7,209 nucleotides of DNA from an uncultured Haemophilus sp. (lineage in GTDB: Bacteria; Pseudomonadota; Gammaproteobacteria; Enterobacterales; Pasteurellaceae): contig CAJLFU010000067.1 in NCBI GenBank assembly GCA_905205995.1, positions 1 to 7,209 on the forward strand, in the 5' to 3' direction. Shown here in pieces: positions 6,200 through 7,209 of this stretch. Both the position numbers and the translations under genes were made by a program. Positions within the stretch are counted from its first letter, which is position 1; each line of letters opens with the position of its first letter. Below the pieces are notes generated by a model. It searched no databases, was not told the DNA's origin, and saw nothing but the letters and a program-made list of their open reading frames with translations.

Positions 6200-6231
6200 T
6201 GTTGGACGCGCCTTGTTGGAAGGCAAATTTA

Positions 6232-6257
6232 ATGTAGAGGAGACAATCGAATGTTGG
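6232..6257 (+). repeat. Left 26-base direct repeat (hisA end / hisF start)
   Basis: This stretch matches 7130-7155 at 25 of 26 positions. It encodes the hisA tail VEETIECW in one frame and contains the GAGGAGA ribosome site and ATGTTGG start of hisF in another. Together the two copies bracket the inserted gene and the second hisA fragment. Confidence 0.85.
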
Positions 6258-6289
6258 TCATTATAAATAAAAATAAGGAAAGACAATGA
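6251..6289 (+). CDS. Twelve-codon ORF from the duplicated hisF start, coupled to next gene
   Basis: The duplicated hisF ribosome site (GAGGAGA, 6237-6243) and ATG open a frame MLVIINKNKERQ whose TGA (6287-6289) overlaps the ATG at 6286 in an ATGA arrangement. The peptide has no recognisable function. It may simply feed ribosomes to the following gene. The frame and overlap are visible; translation is inferred. Confidence 0.4.
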   Translation: MLVIINKNKERQ

Positions 6290-7020
6290 GATGCATGAAA
6301 TTTATATTTAAATTTTATTTATTATTGTTCGCTATTAGTACCATTTATGCCATTTTTACTTTAGATGATTTATACCATAAAGTGACAAAATATAAAGATA
6401 CTGAAGATGTTATTTCACGTATTATTTTGAATGATGACAGTGTTTATTTTATCGGTAAATTAGCAAATTATGAATTTAAGCGGGAAAAAAATACCGGATT
6501 TAATGAGCTTCCGTTTACGCTATCCGATCATATTATTTATGTTTATTTTTATGACACAATGATCAGAAAAAACATCAATGATTCCATATCAACCGATTCA
6601 ACAATCTATTTAATTATTAATCCTAAAAAACTGAATAAGGAACAAATAGCTTTATTGGATGAAAGAATTACTATGGATTCATCACAGAAATTTATGCTTG
6701 ACGGCGAAATTCTACAGGCGGCAAAACGGCAAGAGCCCACTTGGTCAGATCGAGATGAAGCTTACCTAATTAAACACATATCCCTTATTGATGGTCGTAT
6801 ATTGCCACCCGATGAGAAACCGATTATCCGAACCTCACTTGAAACACAGCAAACATTGCACTTTAGCGAAGAATATGAAGTGGAGGAATTAAATCAAGAT
6901 GCGATTGAAGAATTTATCATAAACGCAACATCACCGCTTTGGGGTACTATAGAGCTTATTACGTCTCCAATATGGCTTCTTACGCTTCCAATATGGCTTA
7001 ATGGGATACCACACGGGTAG
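6286..7020 (+). CDS. Unknown protein with hydrophobic segments at both ends
   Basis: I do not recognise this 244-residue protein. It begins with a basic, then hydrophobic segment (residues 4-24, KFIFKFYLLLFAISTIYAIF), either a signal anchor or uncleaved signal. A mixed, charged middle follows (30-210), with the strand-rich stretch SDHIIYVYFYD (80-90) and an acidic part near 196-210. A second hydrophobic, Trp/Pro-rich segment closes it (217-241, with SPIWLLTLPIWL). The middle most likely lies in the periplasm between two membrane segments. AGGA lies 6 bases upstream of the ATG, and a 12-codon ORF overlaps the start. The gene is A+T-rich, unlike hisA, and lies between 26-base repeats inside the his operon, so it was probably acquired. 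An immunity-type or envelope protein is conceivable but unsupported. Confidence 0.8.
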   Translation: MRCMKFIFKFYLLLFAISTIYAIFTLDDLYHKVTKYKDTEDVISRIILNDDSVYFIGKLANYEFKREKNTGFNELPFTLSDHIIYVYFYDTMIRKNINDSISTDSTIYLIINPKKLNKEQIALLDERITMDSSQKFMLDGEILQAAKRQEPTWSDRDEAYLIKHISLIDGRILPPDEKPIIRTSLETQQTLHFSEEYEVEELNQDAIEEFIINATSPLWGTIELITSPIWLLTLPIWLNGIPHG

Positions 7021-7024
7021 TTTT

Positions 7025-7044
7025 TAGAGATATTTGTCTCTACA
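7025..7044 (-). repeat. Degenerate TGTAGAGACA-type palindrome after the inserted gene
   Basis: TAGAGA (7025-7030) and TCTCTA (7037-7042) form an inverted repeat around TATTTG. On the minus strand it reads TGTAGAGACA, like TGTAGGGACA at 3923. It starts 4 bases after the stop of the inserted gene and may serve as a weak terminator on the minus strand side, where A/T flanks occur. Confidence 0.45.
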
Positions 7045-7167
7045 AAACGTCAAAGGGCGTTGATTGGAAAAATTATTAACAAGACAAATTGTAAAATTCA
7101 GGCGGGTGGCAGTGTTCACTCAGAGCGAGATGTAGAGGAGGCAATCGAATGTTGGCAAAACGGATAA
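7045..7167 (+). pseudogene. hisA: Second, diverged hisA fragment fused to the hisA 3' end
   Basis: The frame from about 7045 reads KRQRALIGKII, NKTNCKIQAGGSVHSERDV and then directly EEAIECWQNG and TAA at 7165-7167. The first part aligns with residues about 63-88 of HisA (copy 1 has KRQTALIGKII and ILVGGGIRTEQDV); the last part is the normal HisA C-terminus. Everything between, about 150 codons, is missing, probably lost between two ATGT sites. It has no start codon and shares the frame of the upstream gene's stop. At nucleotide level it differs strongly from copy 1 and is richer in A+T, so it is not a recent duplicate. Its end overlaps hisF by 19 bases, the usual hisA-hisF arrangement. Confidence 0.75.
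7130..7155 (+). repeat. Right 26-base direct repeat (hisA end / hisF start)
   Basis: This partner of 6232-6257 has one mismatch (G at 7141 for A at 6243). This copy retains the genuine continuation into hisF, so it is likely the original junction. It includes the hisF ribosome site GAGGAGG. Confidence 0.85.
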
Positions 7168-7209
7168 TTCCTTGTTTGGGCGTACGTGATGGGCAAGTCG
7201 TTAAGGGCG
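7149..7209 (+). CDS. hisF: HisF, cyclase subunit of imidazole glycerol phosphate synthase, 5' end, Asp11 to Gly
   Basis: HisF joins ammonia from HisH to PRFAR, giving imidazole glycerol phosphate and AICAR. The 20 visible codons read MLAKRIIPCLGVRDGQVVKG, matching the near-invariant family start MLAKRIIPCLDVRDG except at residue 11, which is Gly (GGC) in place of Asp (GAC). Asp11 is one of the two catalytic aspartates of HisF. A strong ribosome site, GAGGAGG, lies 7 bases before the ATG, within the end of hisA. The rest of the gene is outside the window. With the state of hisA and hisB, the change suggests loss of function rather than adaptation. Confidence 0.92.
   Translation, partial: MLAKRIIPCLGVRDGQVVKG

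Larger units (their letters stand above)
5729..6266 (+). pseudogene. hisA: hisA with two internal frame-shifting deletions
   Basis: HisA is the (beta-alpha)8 isomerase that converts ProFAR to PRFAR. The start is normal (ACACAGGAAAAC, then ATG), and codons 1-115 are typical: IIPALDLIDGHVVRLHQGDY with the first catalytic Asp, HLVDLTGGKDPSKRQ, VGGGIRTEQDV, VVIGSTAVTQPDMV. The starting frame ends at TAG 6098-6100. Family sequence resumes at 6076 in a second frame (AEKFVLALDVRIENG to ENYRT), missing about 25 bases that would encode KNWF-like residues up to Tyr-Gly. From 6201 a third frame holds the C-terminal VGRALLEGKF and ECW, so about 90 codons are lost, including the CTDISRDGT strand with the second catalytic Asp. 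Family length is about 245 residues. The protein cannot be functional. Confidence 0.9.

Noticed and set aside
6970..7002. Direct repeat of TCCAATATGGCTT near the end of the inserted gene
   Set aside because: It is a short internal repeat coding for similar SPIWL/LPIWL residues in one hydrophobic segment, with no sign of a mobile or regulatory role.

Overview
The window looks like a chromosomal segment of a Pasteurellaceae species in the Haemophilus influenzae-type DNA-uptake group. Three things support this. The 9-base uptake core AAGTGCGGT occurs five times, one pair as an inverted-repeat terminator. The proteins I can recognise fit H. influenzae-type homologues as I remember them. selD carries an in-frame TGA at the catalytic cysteine position, as in the H. 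influenzae selenoprotein SelD. I cannot name the species without a database.

Left third (1-2422, minus strand): the 5' part of selD, with its selenocysteine codon and a bacterial SECIS hairpin, lies downstream of corB (yfjD, CNNM/CBS/CorC-type membrane protein) and ypjD (CcsA-like membrane protein). ypjD and corB are neighbours in enterobacteria too; here a paired-uptake-sequence terminator separates them. This part looks like ordinary, healthy housekeeping DNA.

Right two thirds (2462-7209, plus strand): a heavily damaged histidine operon in the usual order hisC-hisB-hisH-hisA-hisF. It begins abruptly with about 40 codons of a frameshifted HI0933/YhiN-type flavoprotein gene fused to the last quarter of hisC; hisG, hisD and most of hisC are absent from the window. 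hisB is split by an amber codon where homologues have Trp, exactly between its two enzymatic domains. hisH is intact. hisA has lost two internal segments. A second, diverged hisA fragment sits just before hisF, and hisF shows Gly in place of its catalytic Asp11. The operon therefore probably no longer makes histidine.

Two AT-rich genes of unknown function are embedded in the operon. One (4026-4985), between hisB and hisH, encodes an N-terminally membrane-anchored protein with a coiled coil and a phage-repressor-like HTH region, and it overlaps the hisH start. The other (6286-7020) encodes a protein with hydrophobic segments at both ends. It lies between near-identical 26-base direct repeats of the hisA-end/hisF-start sequence and is start-stop coupled to a tiny ORF that uses the duplicated hisF start. 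A REP-doublet-like element (5587-5701) separates hisH from hisA, and short TGTAG-type palindromes lie beside both inserted genes. The picture is a decaying operon that has become a landing site for accessory genes and short repeats.
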